From: Mesorhizobium japonicum MAFF 303099
Lineage (GTDB): Bacteria > Pseudomonadota > Alphaproteobacteria > Rhizobiales > Rhizobiaceae
NCBI RefSeq assembly: GCF_000009625.1
Contig: NC_002678.2
Location: forward strand, 3,380,001 to 3,444,000
Direction of reading: 5' to 3'
DNA: 64,000 nt
The position numbers and the translations under genes were made by a program. Positions 50,317 through 60,440 of the stretch are shown here, in pieces (within the stretch, counting starts at the first letter, position 1; the number at the start of each line of letters is the position of its first letter). The notes under the pieces are model-generated. The model made no database searches and had not been told where the DNA came from. It saw nothing but the letters and a program-made list of their open reading frames with translations.

Positions 50317-50366
50317 CGGGAGCTATCTCCAGGTCGTTTTTGCCGGGGTCGACGTTTTGGTGGGAT

Positions 50367-51470
<1,104 letters not shown>

Positions 51471-51569
51471 TCAAACGATTATTTTGGAGTGAACATTTTC
51501 AATCGGTTAGATGGATTGGGACTTACGTAAACGTCAAAGTTTGTGAGCCGACTTGGGAGAATTTACACA

Positions 51570-51998
51570 ATGAGTATGGAGATCGTAAGGCTTGAGGCAG
51601 GCGATGACGCCCTTGTGATGCGGATCGCCGAGGATGTGTTCGACGAACCGGTCAGGCCGGATAGATTGGCAGCCTATCTCAGCCAACCCGGCCATTTCAT
51701 GGTCGTGGCGCTCGCCGATGGCGTGGTCGTCGGGCAATGCGCGGCGGTGATCCACCGCCATCCCGACAAGGTTGCGGAACTCTACATTGATGAGGTCGGC
51801 GTCTCGCCCAAATTCCAGCGCCAGGGGATCGCGCGCAGAATGCTCGACGCGATGTTCGCGATCGGCAGGGAGAATGGCTGCGAGGAGGCCTGGGTGGGCA
51901 CCGAACCCGACAATCTTCCGGCCCGCGCGCTTTATGAATCGCGCAAGGAGCCGCATGGGGAAGCCGAGAGTTTCGTCATGTATGCGTACAGGCTTTAG
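51570..51998 (+). CDS. GNAT-family N-acetyltransferase
   Basis: The 142-residue protein has the GNAT core: HFMVVALADGVVVGQCAAVI, ELYIDEVGVSPKFQRQGIARRMLD (motif A with Q/R-x-x-G-x-A) and GTEPDNLPARALYESR. The outline resembles AAC(3)-I-like aminoglycoside acetyltransferases as well as many housekeeping GNATs, so the substrate is open. GGGAGA stands nine bases before the ATG at 51570. It is divergent from mdh. Confidence 0.85.
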   Translation: MSMEIVRLEAGDDALVMRIAEDVFDEPVRPDRLAAYLSQPGHFMVVALADGVVVGQCAAVIHRHPDKVAELYIDEVGVSPKFQRQGIARRMLDAMFAIGRENGCEEAWVGTEPDNLPARALYESRKEPHGEAESFVMYAYRL

Positions 51999-52033
51999 TG
52001 ATCAGGGCCTTCGCTCTGCTTGGGTCCCTCAGC

Positions 52034-53251
52034 CTAGGACGGCGAAGGTAGGGCCTGAGCCTGCGGCGCCTCAGCCGGCGCCGCCCTTTCTTTCCGCCGC
52101 TCCGCCCAGTCCTCCAGCCAATCGCGGCTTTGCATCTCGATCAGGCGTGAGGCCGTGCGCTCGAACTCGAACACCTCGACGCCGCGCTTGGCCACATAAA
52201 GCTCTTGCGGCGCCGCCTCGGCGCTCACCACCAGCCGCGCATGATGATCGTAAAGCGTGTCGATCAACAGGATGAAGCGCTTGGCCTCGTTGCGCTTGCC
52301 TTCGCCCAGCACCGGCACGTGGTCGATGAAGACGGTCGAGAAGCGCCCTGCGATCGCCAGGAAATCGCGCGCGCCGTGCGGTTTTTCGCACAGATCGGCA
52401 AAGGAAAACCGCGCCGCATCACCGGCGGCGGCCGGCACCAGAACCTGCCGGCCCTTCAGCGTCAGCGAGGTCGCGGCTGTCGGCGCGCCGCGCGTCATCG
52501 TTCGCCAGGCCTCGTCGAGCGCTTTGTCGGCCGCCGCGTCAGCCGGCGTGACATAGACCGGCGTGCGAGCAAGCTTTTCCAGCCGGTAATCCTTGTCGCT
52601 GTCGAGCGACAGCACCTGTGCGTGCCGTTCCAGAATGCCAATGAACGGCAGGAACAGCTGGCGGTTGAGCCCATCGCGGTAGAGATTTTGCGGCGCCGCG
52701 TTCGAGGTGGCGATCAGCACGACGCCATTGGCGAACAGCGCCGAAAACAGCCTGGACAGGATCATCGCGTCGGCGATGTCGGTAACCGAGAACTCATCGA
52801 AGCACAGCACCCAGGCCTGTTCGGCCAGCGCCTTGGCCACCGGCGGGATCGGATCGTCTTCTTTGACGTCGCCGTTCTTGCGTGCCTGCCGGTGCTTCTG
52901 GATGCGGTCCTGCACATCGGCCATGAAGTCGTTGAAATGGACGCGGCGCTTGCGCCGGACCGGCAGCAGTTCGAAGAACATGTCCATCAGCATGGTCTTG
53001 CCGCGACCGACGCCGCCATGGATGTAGAGGCCTTTGACGGCCTCATGCGTCTCGCGCTTGCGGGCAAACAGCCAGCCCAGCGCGCTGGACTTGTGCGCCA
53101 GCCGCTTGGCCGAGATCTCGTCGGTCAGCCGGTCGAGCGCGGCGGCGATCCGCTCCTGCGCCGGATCGCGTCCGATCGCGCCGGTTTCCACCAGGTGGTC
53201 GTAGCGCTGCCTGACGGTCGCATGGGTCTGGAGGCCGTCACGCAGATGCAT
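52034..53251 (-). CDS. zapE: Cell division protein ZapE (AFG1-like ATPase)
   Basis: The 405-residue AAA-type ATPase has Walker A GLYIHGGVGRGKTMLMD (Gly79-Thr86), RVHFNDFMADVQDRIQKH, Walker B WVLCFDEFSVTDIADAM and sensor VVLIATSNAAPQNLYRDGLNR. It also has FIDHVPVL and DTLYDHHARLVVSAEAAPQELY. ZapE contacts FtsZ at the closing septum in E. coli, and Afg1 in mitochondria acts in respiratory-protein quality control. It is convergent with the GNAT gene. Confidence 0.92.
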   Translation of the reverse strand: MHLRDGLQTHATVRQRYDHLVETGAIGRDPAQERIAAALDRLTDEISAKRLAHKSSALGWLFARKRETHEAVKGLYIHGGVGRGKTMLMDMFFELLPVRRKRRVHFNDFMADVQDRIQKHRQARKNGDVKEDDPIPPVAKALAEQAWVLCFDEFSVTDIADAMILSRLFSALFANGVVLIATSNAAPQNLYRDGLNRQLFLPFIGILERHAQVLSLDSDKDYRLEKLARTPVYVTPADAAADKALDEAWRTMTRGAPTAATSLTLKGRQVLVPAAAGDAARFSFADLCEKPHGARDFLAIAGRFSTVFIDHVPVLGEGKRNEAKRFILLIDTLYDHHARLVVSAEAAPQELYVAKRGVEVFEFERTASRLIEMQSRDWLEDWAERRKERAAPAEAPQAQALPSPS

Positions 53252-53267
53252 CGGTCACGTCTTTTTT

Positions 53268-53317
53268 CATGCACGTCGTTGCCCCAAAACCGGAGCCCCA
53301 GTTCGGGCGACATGCAC
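53268..53317. repeat. Palindromic repeat, family B first half (copy 3, inverted)
   Basis: CATGCACGTCGTTGCCCCAA faces GTTCGGGCGACATGCAC. It fills most of the gap between omp19 and zapE and lacks the second GCGCGTC hairpin of the complete copies. Confidence 0.7.
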
Positions 53318-53330
53318 CGGGGAGATCGGG

Positions 53331-53870
53331 CTACCTTGTAAGCGAAATCGGCTGACCGTTGGAAGTCTGGCCGTCGAATTTCGAGCCGCCCGAGGAATAG
53401 AGCCGCGCCAGCGAGCCGCCATTCTCGTCGTAAAGCGTCAGCTGCTTGCCGGCGACGTTCCACGACTTGATGCCGTCGATGGGCGCGGGGCAATGCAGCG
53501 GCCCGGCGCGGAAGCCGGCGCCGAACTTGGTCTGCGGCGTCGCGATCTTGCAGCTCTGCCCGGAAACGCTGGCATTCCAGACACCGGCGACGGCTGCCGC
53601 GCTGAGATCCGAGGCGCCGGCGGGGGCCTGACCGTCCGGCGGCAAGGACGCAACCTGCGTGTTCGCCGGCGCGGTCGGGAACTTCGACGGGTCGGTGCTG
53701 CCGGGCGAGGCCGGCGGCGGCAGCTGATTGGAGGTCACCTGGCCGGCCGGCGCCGGCTGCAGCGGCGCCGGTTGCTGGTCGTCCATGGACGAGAAGCGTG
53801 AGGTTGAGCAACCGCTCGCAACGAGCGCCGCCAGCGATACGGCCACAAGACCGCTTTTCGAAAAATTCAT
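53331..53870 (-). CDS. omp19: Omp19-like outer-membrane lipoprotein, AprI/Inh protease-inhibitor domain
   Basis: The 179-residue lipoprotein has a signal with lipobox VASGC (Cys21), a Pro/Gln-rich linker and a C-terminal Inh-type beta-barrel. The barrel reads GVWNASVSGQSCKIATPQTKFG, then RAGPLHCP, KQLTLYDENGGSLARLYSSGG and FDGQTSNGQPISLTR. This closely follows Brucella Omp19, including GVWNAS, QSCKIATPQTK, AGPL.CP and the two Cys. In Brucella it inhibits host proteases and is an adjuvant. GGAGG precedes the ATG at 53870. Confidence 0.88.
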   Translation of the reverse strand: MNFSKSGLVAVSLAALVASGCSTSRFSSMDDQQPAPLQPAPAGQVTSNQLPPPASPGSTDPSKFPTAPANTQVASLPPDGQAPAGASDLSAAAVAGVWNASVSGQSCKIATPQTKFGAGFRAGPLHCPAPIDGIKSWNVAGKQLTLYDENGGSLARLYSSGGSKFDGQTSNGQPISLTR

Positions 53871-54106
53871 TACAACCTCCGTCGGATCCGGCTGGGGGGA
53901 AGCCGTCCGCGCAATATCACCTCCCACCAAGATGGAGAAGGTGGCGAAATTTCAACCCGATATGGTTAAAATAGGGTTTGCGGCAAGATTGTTGCAAATT
54001 TATCGCAATCTCAACCTGCCATGTCCGCTCGCCGCTCAAATCCGTGGAGTTCGGCCGCGACCGCGCATTCGCCCTGCAAATGCTTGCACCAACCGGCGCA
54101 ACGCCT

Positions 54107-55159
54107 ATGTCTAGGGGCCGAAACCCGCTGGAGCATACCTTGGCCGCGAGAAAGAAAGCCGCCAACCGCTATTACAGCGGTCCGCCCAGCGACCATTTCG
54201 ATGGCACCTTGTTCTTCAACCCCGGCGGCCAGATGCCCGGCCGCTTCACCGATCTGCTGAAATGGCAGTTCAACGGCCAACGCGCGAAATGGCCAGCGAC
54301 CAGCCCGAGCCCCTTTCCGCAGGCAAGGCCCGCCGCGAAGGTCGAAGGCACCGACCTCACCGTAACCATGGTCGGCCATTCGACCTTGCTGATCCAGACG
54401 GCCGGGCTGAACATCCTCACCGACCCGGTCTGGTCGCAACGCACCTCGCCGTTTTCCTTCGCCGGGCCAAAACGCGTCAATGCGCCGGGCATCGTCTTCG
54501 ACGATCTGCCGCCGATCGACCTCGTGCTGGTCAGCCACAACCATTACGACCATCTCGACCTCGCCACGCTGAAGCGGCTGAAGGAGAAGCACGATCCGCT
54601 GGTGGTGACGCCGCTCGGCAACGATGTGCTGATCGGCGAGGCGGTTCCCGATATGCGGCTTTCGGCGCATGACTGGGGAGACAAGGTCGACATCGCTGAC
54701 CGCGCCGCCATCCACATCGAGCCGGCGCATCACTGGTCGGCGCGCGGCGCCCGCGACCGGCGCATGGCGCTGTGGGCCGGCTTCGTCATCGAGACGCCGG
54801 GCGGCAAACTCTATTTCGCCGGGGATACCGGCTTCCACGACGGCATCAACTACCGGCTGATGGCGGACAAACATGGCGGCTTCCGCTTCGCCATCCTGCC
54901 GATCGGCGCCTATGAGCCGCGCTGGTTCATGGCGCCGCAGCACCAGAACCCCAGGGAAGCGGTGCAAGGCATGAAGCTATGCAAGGCCGCCTTCGCCGCC
55001 GGCTGCCACTGGGGCACTTTCCACCTCACCGACGAACCGATGGACGAGCCGGTCCGCAAACTGGCCGAGGCGCTGGACGCCGAGGGCCTGCCGCAGGAGC
55101 GCTTTCGCGCCTTGCAACCCGGCGAGGTTTGGGACGTGCCGGAGATCGACCACCGCTGA
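54107..55159 (+). CDS. MBL-fold metallohydrolase, NAPE-PLD/UlaG-like
   Basis: About 350 residues. The MBL core shows VTMVGHSTLLIQTAGLNILTDPVWSQRTSP, then the zinc motif LVSHNHYDHLDLATL, PAHHWSARGARDRRMALWAGF, YFAGDTGFHDG and GTFHLTDEPMDEP. This is the N-acyl-phosphatidylethanolamine phospholipase D-like branch. A role in membrane N-acyl phospholipid turnover is possible but unproved. The start is uncertain: ATG 54107 gives MSRGRNPLEH, ATG 54080 adds nine residues; neither has a strong ribosome site. It is divergent from omp19. Confidence 0.85.
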   Translation: MSRGRNPLEHTLAARKKAANRYYSGPPSDHFDGTLFFNPGGQMPGRFTDLLKWQFNGQRAKWPATSPSPFPQARPAAKVEGTDLTVTMVGHSTLLIQTAGLNILTDPVWSQRTSPFSFAGPKRVNAPGIVFDDLPPIDLVLVSHNHYDHLDLATLKRLKEKHDPLVVTPLGNDVLIGEAVPDMRLSAHDWGDKVDIADRAAIHIEPAHHWSARGARDRRMALWAGFVIETPGGKLYFAGDTGFHDGINYRLMADKHGGFRFAILPIGAYEPRWFMAPQHQNPREAVQGMKLCKAAFAAGCHWGTFHLTDEPMDEPVRKLAEALDAEGLPQERFRALQPGEVWDVPEIDHR

Positions 55160-55228
55160 AGTCTGCATTGGCCATTTACGGCACCATCATTTTCGCCGAT
55201 GGTCCGCCCAGCAAAAAAGGGAATGCAG

Positions 55229-55795
55229 ATGAAATCTATCCTTGCAGCGCTGATGGTGCTGGCAATTTCGGTGCCGGCGGCTTTCGCGGGTGAAATCACG
55301 GATCTCGCCGCCGATGCCGAAAAGGCGCTGCAGGCAGGTGACGGAGCCGGCGCGCTGGAGAAATTCCGCGGCGCCGAGGAGGCCTTGTGGCAAGCGATGC
55401 CGCTCGCCGTGCAGAATGTCAAACAGGTCGATTCGGCCGGCGGCTTCGGCATCTACAGCGAGCGTGCCAATCACATCTACAAGCCAGGCGAGAAGGTCGT
55501 GCTCTATATGGAACCGGTCGGCTATGGCTATGGCTCGGACGGCCTCGGCAACAGCCAGATCGCGCTTTCCATCGACTTCACCGTGCTTTCCGACTCGGGC
55601 GAAGCTCTGGGCACCTTCGAGAAGATCGGCAGCGTGCAGGTCGCTTCCCGCTCGCACAACCGCGAACTCTTCTTCAAGCCCGACCTGTCGCTCGATGGAC
55701 TGCCGCCCGGGAAATACAAGTGCAACTTCCTCATGCATGACCAGAATTCGACCAAGACGGCGCCATTCAGCACCGATATCGAGATCGCCGGCTAA
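55229..55795 (+). CDS. Exported protein of unknown function
   Basis: The 188-residue protein has a Sec signal (MKSILAALMVLAISVPAAFAGE). The mature part has a helical segment (DLAADAEKALQAGDGAGALEKF) followed by a beta-sandwich-like domain (YKPGEKVVLYMEPVGYGYG, IALSIDFTVLSDSG, ELFFKPDLSLDGLPPGKYKC). The domain resembles bacterial C2- or Ig-like carriers but I cannot name the family. The start at 55229 has AAGGGA seven bases upstream. The stop codon touches a family B repeat. Confidence 0.68.
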   Translation: MKSILAALMVLAISVPAAFAGEITDLAADAEKALQAGDGAGALEKFRGAEEALWQAMPLAVQNVKQVDSAGGFGIYSERANHIYKPGEKVVLYMEPVGYGYGSDGLGNSQIALSIDFTVLSDSGEALGTFEKIGSVQVASRSHNRELFFKPDLSLDGLPPGKYKCNFLMHDQNSTKTAPFSTDIEIAG

Positions 55796-55898
55796 TGCAT
55801 GTCGCCCAAAAGTGATCTCGGTTTTGGGAGAACGACATGCATAACAGCAGAGACCTAAAGCGCCTCGCATGAGTCCGTTTCAACGTGACTCGCTTTAG
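55795..55898. repeat. Composite palindromic repeat, family B (copy 4)
   Basis: ATGCATGTCGCCCAAAAGTG pairs with GGTTTTGGGAGAACGACATG, followed by a second imperfect palindrome CTAAAGCGCCTCGCATG and CAACGTGACTCGCTTTAG (55855-55898). It begins at the last base of the preceding stop codon. Confidence 0.8.
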
Positions 55899-55996
55899 GT
55901 TCTTTCACTGACGTCGCCTCGCAAGCCCGGGAACCCAGGCACGACAGAAGCGTTCTTCATGCGGTTTTGAAATCTGTCGGTTTGCGAGGCATTCCC

Positions 55997-56158
55997 ATGA
56001 TCAAATGGATCATCATCCTGCTTATCGTCGCCGCCGCGGCAAGCCTGCTTGGCATGCCGGCGCTGGCCGGAGCCGCGGCCACCGGCGCGCGCATCCTCAT
56101 CGGCATCGTTCTCGTCATCTTCCTGCTGGTGGTGCTAGGCATCTTTGCGGTGACCTAA
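55997..56158 (+). CDS. DUF1328 small membrane protein
   Basis: The 53-residue protein consists of two membrane helices: MIKWIIILLIVAAAASLLGM and ARILIGIVLVIFLLVVLGIF, joined by PALAGAAATG. This is the DUF1328/YtjA pattern of tiny membrane proteins of unknown function. The start at 55997 gives the family-typical MIKW beginning; the frame upstream is longer but unlike the family. A hairpin-repeat array starts directly after the stop. Confidence 0.78.
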   Translation: MIKWIIILLIVAAAASLLGMPALAGAAATGARILIGIVLVIFLLVVLGIFAVT

Positions 56159-56247
56159 GTCCGGCGTCTTCGCCGTGGCCAGTCCGGCGTCTTCGCCGTG
56201 GCCAGTCCGGCGTCTTCGCCGTGGCCAGGTCCGGCGTCTTCGCCGTG
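56159..56247. repeat. Tandem 23-bp repeat array (three full units plus 19 bp), each unit a hairpin
   Basis: Units begin GTCCGGCGTCTTCGCCGTGG and end CCA, at 56159, 56182 and 56205. A last 19-bp unit at 56229 follows one extra G. Each unit holds the 5-bp stem CGGCG/CGCCG around TCTT. The array starts at the base after the DUF1328 stop and ends about 80 bp before dapF. Confidence 0.92.
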
Positions 56248-56325
56248 CTGAACACGCCTGCGCACTGGTAATTCCCGCCCGTTTCCGCCATATAGCGCCA
56301 AACGGACACGGAATTTCGCGGAGCT

Positions 56326-57210
56326 ATGGCAAGCACTGCCCCTTTCGCCAAGATGAACGGCATCGGCAACGAGATCATCGTCGCCGATATGCGCGGCCGT
56401 GCCGATCAGGTGACGGCGGCCGCCGCCCTTGCGCTGAACGGAGATGCCGCGACCCGCTTCGACCAGATCATGGCGATCCATGATGCGAGGACGCCGGGCA
56501 CCGCCTACTATGTCGACATCCTGAATTCCGACGGCACCAGTGCACAGGCCTGCGGCAATGGCATGCGTTGCGTCGTCCAGGCGCTCGCCGCCGAGACCGG
56601 GCAAAAGACCTTCACCTTCGAGACCCGCGCCGGCATTCTCAATGCCCGGGAGCATGCCGACGGCACGATCTCGGTCGACATGGGCATGCCGCATTTCGGC
56701 TGGCAGGAGATCCCGCTCGCCGAGGAGTTCCGCGACACCCGCATGATCGAATTGCAGATCGGCCCGATCGACGCGCCGGTGCTGCATTCGCCCTCAGCCG
56801 TCTCGATGGGCAACCCGCACGCCATCTTCTGGGTCGACCGCGACGTCTGGTCCTATGAGCTCGAACGTTTCGGCCCGCTGCTCGAAAACCACCCGATCTT
56901 TCCCGAGCGCGCCAACATCACCATCGCCCAGGTGACCTCGCCCGAGAGCATGATCATCCGCACCTGGGAACGCGGCGCCGGCCTGACCAAGGCCTGCGGC
57001 TCCGCCGCCTGCGCATCGGTGGTGGCCGCGGCCCGCACCAGGCGCACCGGCCGCAGCGTCAACCTTTTGACGCCCGGCGGCGGCACGCTGCATGTCGAAT
57101 GGCTAGATAACGACCACGTCATCCTGACCGGTGCCGCCGAGTGGGAATTTTCCGGCAGCTTCGATCCCTCGACCGGCACCTGGGCCCGCGACACCGAAAG
57201 CGCGGCCTGA
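56326..57210 (+). CDS. dapF: Diaminopimelate epimerase
   Basis: The 294-residue epimerase has the paired active-site cysteines Cys76 ([11 protein letters not shown]) and Cys224 ([15 protein letters not shown]), with [13 protein letters not shown] at the N-terminus and [12 protein letters not shown] in the middle. It converts LL- to meso-diaminopimelate for lysine and peptidoglycan synthesis. Its stop overlaps the mtaB start (TGATG). Confidence 0.96.
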   Translation: MASTAPFAKMNGIGNEIIVADMRGRADQVTAAAALALNGDAATRFDQIMAIHDARTPGTAYYVDILNSDGTSAQACGNGMRCVVQALAAETGQKTFTFETRAGILNAREHADGTISVDMGMPHFGWQEIPLAEEFRDTRMIELQIGPIDAPVLHSPSAVSMGNPHAIFWVDRDVWSYELERFGPLLENHPIFPERANITIAQVTSPESMIIRTWERGAGLTKACGSAACASVVAAARTRRTGRSVNLLTPGGGTLHVEWLDNDHVILTGAAEWEFSGSFDPSTGTWARDTESAA

Positions 57211-58550
57211 TGTCGGTTGCTCTGCCCAGGAGCCCGGACGTCGACGGCTCCCTTTCCGAGGCCCCCAACCGCATTGACGTGGTGACATTCGGCTGCCGGC
57301 TGAACACCTATGAATCCGAAGTGATGCGACGCGAGGCCGAAAGCGCCGGTCTTGGCGCGCTGCAAGGCGGCGCCGTGATCTTCAACACCTGCGCCGTCAC
57401 CGGCGAGGCGGTGCGCCAGGCCAGGCAGGCGATCCGCAAGGCGCGCCGCGACAACCCTGGGGCGCGCATCATCGTCACCGGCTGCGCCGCGCAGACCGAG
57501 CCGGAAAAATTCGCCGCCATGGACGAGGTCGATCTCGTGCTTGGCAATGAAGAGAAGCTGAAGGCAAACTCGTACCGCGCGCTGCCGGATTTCGGCGTCA
57601 ACGACACCGAGAAGGCCCGCGTCAACGACATCTTCTCGGTGCGCGAGACCGCCGGCCACATGGTCGACGCCATAGAAGGCCGCGCCCGCGCCTTCGTGCA
57701 GGTGCAGAATGGCTGCGACCACCGCTGCACCTTCTGCATCATTCCTTACGGTCGCGGCAATTCGCGCTCGGTGCCGATGGGCGCCGTGGTCGAGCAGGTC
57801 AAGCGGCTCGCCGGCAACGGCTATGCCGAGATCGTGCTGACCGGCGTCGACATGACCAGCTTCGGCGCCGATCTGCCGGGAGCGCCAAAACTCGGCAGAC
57901 TGGTGAAGACCATTCTGAAGCAGGTGCCTGACGTGAAGCGCCTGCGGCTATCTTCGATCGATTCCATCGAGGCCGACGACGATTTGCTCGATGCCATCGC
58001 CACCGAACCCAGGCTGATGCCGCATTTGCATCTGTCGTTACAGTCCGGCGACGACATGATCCTGAAGCGCATGAAGCGAAGGCATCTGCGCGACCAGTCG
58101 ATCCGTTTCTGCGAGGATGTGCGCAAATTGCGTCCTGAAATCGTCTTCGGCGCCGACATCATCGCCGGCTTCCCGACCGAGACCGACGCCATGTTCGAGA
58201 ACTCGATAAAAATCGTCGAGGAATGTGGCCTGACCCATCTCCATGTTTTCCCGTTTTCACCGCGCGAGGGCACGCCCGCCGCGCGCATGCCACAGGTCCG
58301 CCGCGAGGTGGTCAAGCAGCGCGCCGCCCGTTTGCGCGCCGCCGGCGAAGCCGCCTATCGGCGCCATCTGTCCTCGCTGCCTGGAACCCGTCAGTCGATC
58401 CTGATCGAGCGCGATGGTCTCGGTCGCACCGAAGGATTTACCCTCGCCGCACTCGGCACCGGCGCGCCCGGCGAGATCGTCGAAGCGACAATTACTGGCC
58501 ACGATGGCGCCCGGCTCAACGCAGTGCCGCTTGCCGCACGCGCCGCCTGA
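57210..58550 (+). CDS. mtaB: tRNA t6A methylthiotransferase MtaB
   Basis: The 446-residue radical-SAM methylthiotransferase has the N-terminal UPF0004 cluster ligands Cys29 (TFGCRLN), Cys61 (FNTCAV) and Cys92 (TGCAAQ). The radical-SAM CxxxCxxC is at Cys169, 173 and 176 (NGCDHRCTFC), and a TRAM domain ends the protein. It converts t6A37 to ms2t6A37 in tRNAs reading ANN codons. Lack of the MiaB-type start and the GCRLN motif point to MtaB. It overlaps dapF by one base and precedes ftsY by 12 bp. Confidence 0.93.
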   Translation: MSVALPRSPDVDGSLSEAPNRIDVVTFGCRLNTYESEVMRREAESAGLGALQGGAVIFNTCAVTGEAVRQARQAIRKARRDNPGARIIVTGCAAQTEPEKFAAMDEVDLVLGNEEKLKANSYRALPDFGVNDTEKARVNDIFSVRETAGHMVDAIEGRARAFVQVQNGCDHRCTFCIIPYGRGNSRSVPMGAVVEQVKRLAGNGYAEIVLTGVDMTSFGADLPGAPKLGRLVKTILKQVPDVKRLRLSSIDSIEADDDLLDAIATEPRLMPHLHLSLQSGDDMILKRMKRRHLRDQSIRFCEDVRKLRPEIVFGADIIAGFPTETDAMFENSIKIVEECGLTHLHVFPFSPREGTPAARMPQVRREVVKQRAARLRAAGEAAYRRHLSSLPGTRQSILIERDGLGRTEGFTLAALGTGAPGEIVEATITGHDGARLNAVPLAARAA

Positions 58551-58562
58551 GAAACGCAAAGC

Positions 58563-60395
58563 ATGGCTGGTTTTTTCAAGAAGATATTTTCGTTCGGCAA
58601 GAAAGAGGTTGTCGAGGAGCGCGTCGACGAGACCGCCCCGCTGCCCCCGATCAAATGGGACCAGCTCGATGCGCTGAAGCCGGCTGCCGAACAGGTTGTT
58701 CCGGAATTTCTGAAGCGCGAGGAGCCCCTGCCCGAGGCCGAGGTCGCGCTTTCACCCGCCGAACCGGAAGTAACTGCTCCGGAACCGTCGCCTGTCGAGG
58801 AACCGGCACCGCAGACCGCTCCGACCATCCCGCCCACGCCGGAGCCGACGGTTCCCGCCGAGCCGGAACCCCTGCCGCAGCCCGCGCCGCAAGAGGAACC
58901 GGCACCTGCGCCAGAGCCCGCAGAGCCGCCGGCGCCCGAGGAAATTCCGCTTCCCCCCGCCGCCCCGGAGCCCGCCCCCGAACCGCAGCCGCAAGAAGTC
59001 CCTCCCGCGCCAGCTGAGCCGGAGATTGCGCCGCCGCGCCCGGAAAGGCAGCCCGAACCGGCGCCGATCGAAGTGCCGGTCCCGCCTGCCGAGATCCCGG
59101 TCGAGACGCCCGCGCCCGTTGAAGTGTCGCCACCGGCCGCTCCTTCCGCACAGCCGACTTCAGAGGCAGGCGCCGCCCCTCAAGCACCGACACGTCCCTC
59201 GCCCCGGCCGCCGGAAGAGGTTGAGGAGCCGCGTGAACCTGCAAAAGAGTCGACGCCAACCGTCGAGGCTGCGCCGGAAGCTCCGCTGGCGGAAATTGCT
59301 CGTCCCATTCGCCAGCCGGCGCCGGTCGAGACGCAGCCCGTCATTGCCGAGATCGCGCCCGAGCCGCAGCCCGTCCCACGACCGAAGCCGGAACCGAAAC
59401 CCGCTCCCGGCAAGGTGACCGTCACCAAAAAGGTCGAGCAGAAGGCCGAGCCGGTGAAGGCACCGGAGCCGGCACCGCGGCGCTCCTGGTTCCAGCGCAT
59501 GCGGGACGGGCTTGCCCGTTCCTCGCGCGAGCTCACCGGCAACATCGCCGGCGTCTTCACCAAGCGCAAGCTGGACGAGGACACGCTGCAGGACCTCGAA
59601 GACGTGCTGATCCGCGCCGATCTCGGCATGGAAACGGCGCTTCGTATCACCGACGCGCTGGCCGCCAGCCGCTACGGCAAGGACGTCTCCGATACGGATG
59701 TCCGCACCGTCATGGCAGCCGAGGTGGAGAAGGTGCTGACCCCTGTCGCCCGGCCGCTGGAACTCGACCTCTCACACAAGCCGCATGTCATCCTGGTGGT
59801 CGGCGTCAACGGCACCGGCAAGACCACCACCATCGGCAAATTGGCGGCAAAACTGACCGATGGCGGCCTGTCGGTGATGCTCGCCGCCGGCGACACCTTC
59901 CGCGCCGCCGCGATCGAACAGCTGAAGATCTGGGGCGAACGGACGAAATCGCCCGTCATCGCCTCCAAGCTCGGCGCCGATGCGGCCGGCCTCGCCTATG
60001 ACGCCTTCGAGAAGGCGAAGGAAGCCGGCTCCGACGTGCTGATCATCGACACCGCCGGCCGCCTGCAGAACAAGACCGAACTGATGGCGGAACTCGAGAA
60101 GATCGTGCGCGTGCTCGGCAAGCTCGATCCGGAAGCGCCGCACACGGTGCTGCAGACGGTCGACGCCACCACCGGCCAGAACGCGCTCAACCAGGTCGAG
60201 ATCTTCCGCAACATCGCCGGCGTCAACGGCCTGGTGATGACCAAGCTGGACGGCACGGCGCGCGGCGGTATTCTGGTGGCGATCGCGGCAAAGCACAAAC
60301 TGCCGGTCTATTTCATCGGCGTCGGCGAGCAGGTCGACGACCTCGAACCTTTCTCCGCGAGCGAATTCGCCAGGGCGATCGCTGGAGTGGCGTAA
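58563..60395 (+). CDS. ftsY: Signal recognition particle receptor FtsY with very long Pro/Glu-rich acidic domain
   Basis: The 610-residue protein has a short basic-hydrophobic start (MAGFFKKIFSFGKKEVVEE), a low-complexity A domain of about 280 residues made of EP, PAP, PEPAP and EIPL repeats, and an NG GTPase domain from about 300. The NG domain shows GVNGTGKTTTIGKLA (P-loop near 414), AGDTFRAAAIEQL, IIDTAGRLQNKTELM and MTKLDGTARGG. It docks SRP-ribosome complexes at the inner membrane. Confidence 0.96.
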   Translation: MAGFFKKIFSFGKKEVVEERVDETAPLPPIKWDQLDALKPAAEQVVPEFLKREEPLPEAEVALSPAEPEVTAPEPSPVEEPAPQTAPTIPPTPEPTVPAEPEPLPQPAPQEEPAPAPEPAEPPAPEEIPLPPAAPEPAPEPQPQEVPPAPAEPEIAPPRPERQPEPAPIEVPVPPAEIPVETPAPVEVSPPAAPSAQPTSEAGAAPQAPTRPSPRPPEEVEEPREPAKESTPTVEAAPEAPLAEIARPIRQPAPVETQPVIAEIAPEPQPVPRPKPEPKPAPGKVTVTKKVEQKAEPVKAPEPAPRRSWFQRMRDGLARSSRELTGNIAGVFTKRKLDEDTLQDLEDVLIRADLGMETALRITDALAASRYGKDVSDTDVRTVMAAEVEKVLTPVARPLELDLSHKPHVILVVGVNGTGKTTTIGKLAAKLTDGGLSVMLAAGDTFRAAAIEQLKIWGERTKSPVIASKLGADAAGLAYDAFEKAKEAGSDVLIIDTAGRLQNKTELMAELEKIVRVLGKLDPEAPHTVLQTVDATTGQNALNQVEIFRNIAGVNGLVMTKLDGTARGGILVAIAAKHKLPVYFIGVGEQVDDLEPFSASEFARAIAGVA

Positions 60396-60440
60396 CGGCA
60401 TGATCCCTTTTCAAGGGGATCGTGCGTAAGAAGGAAGATC

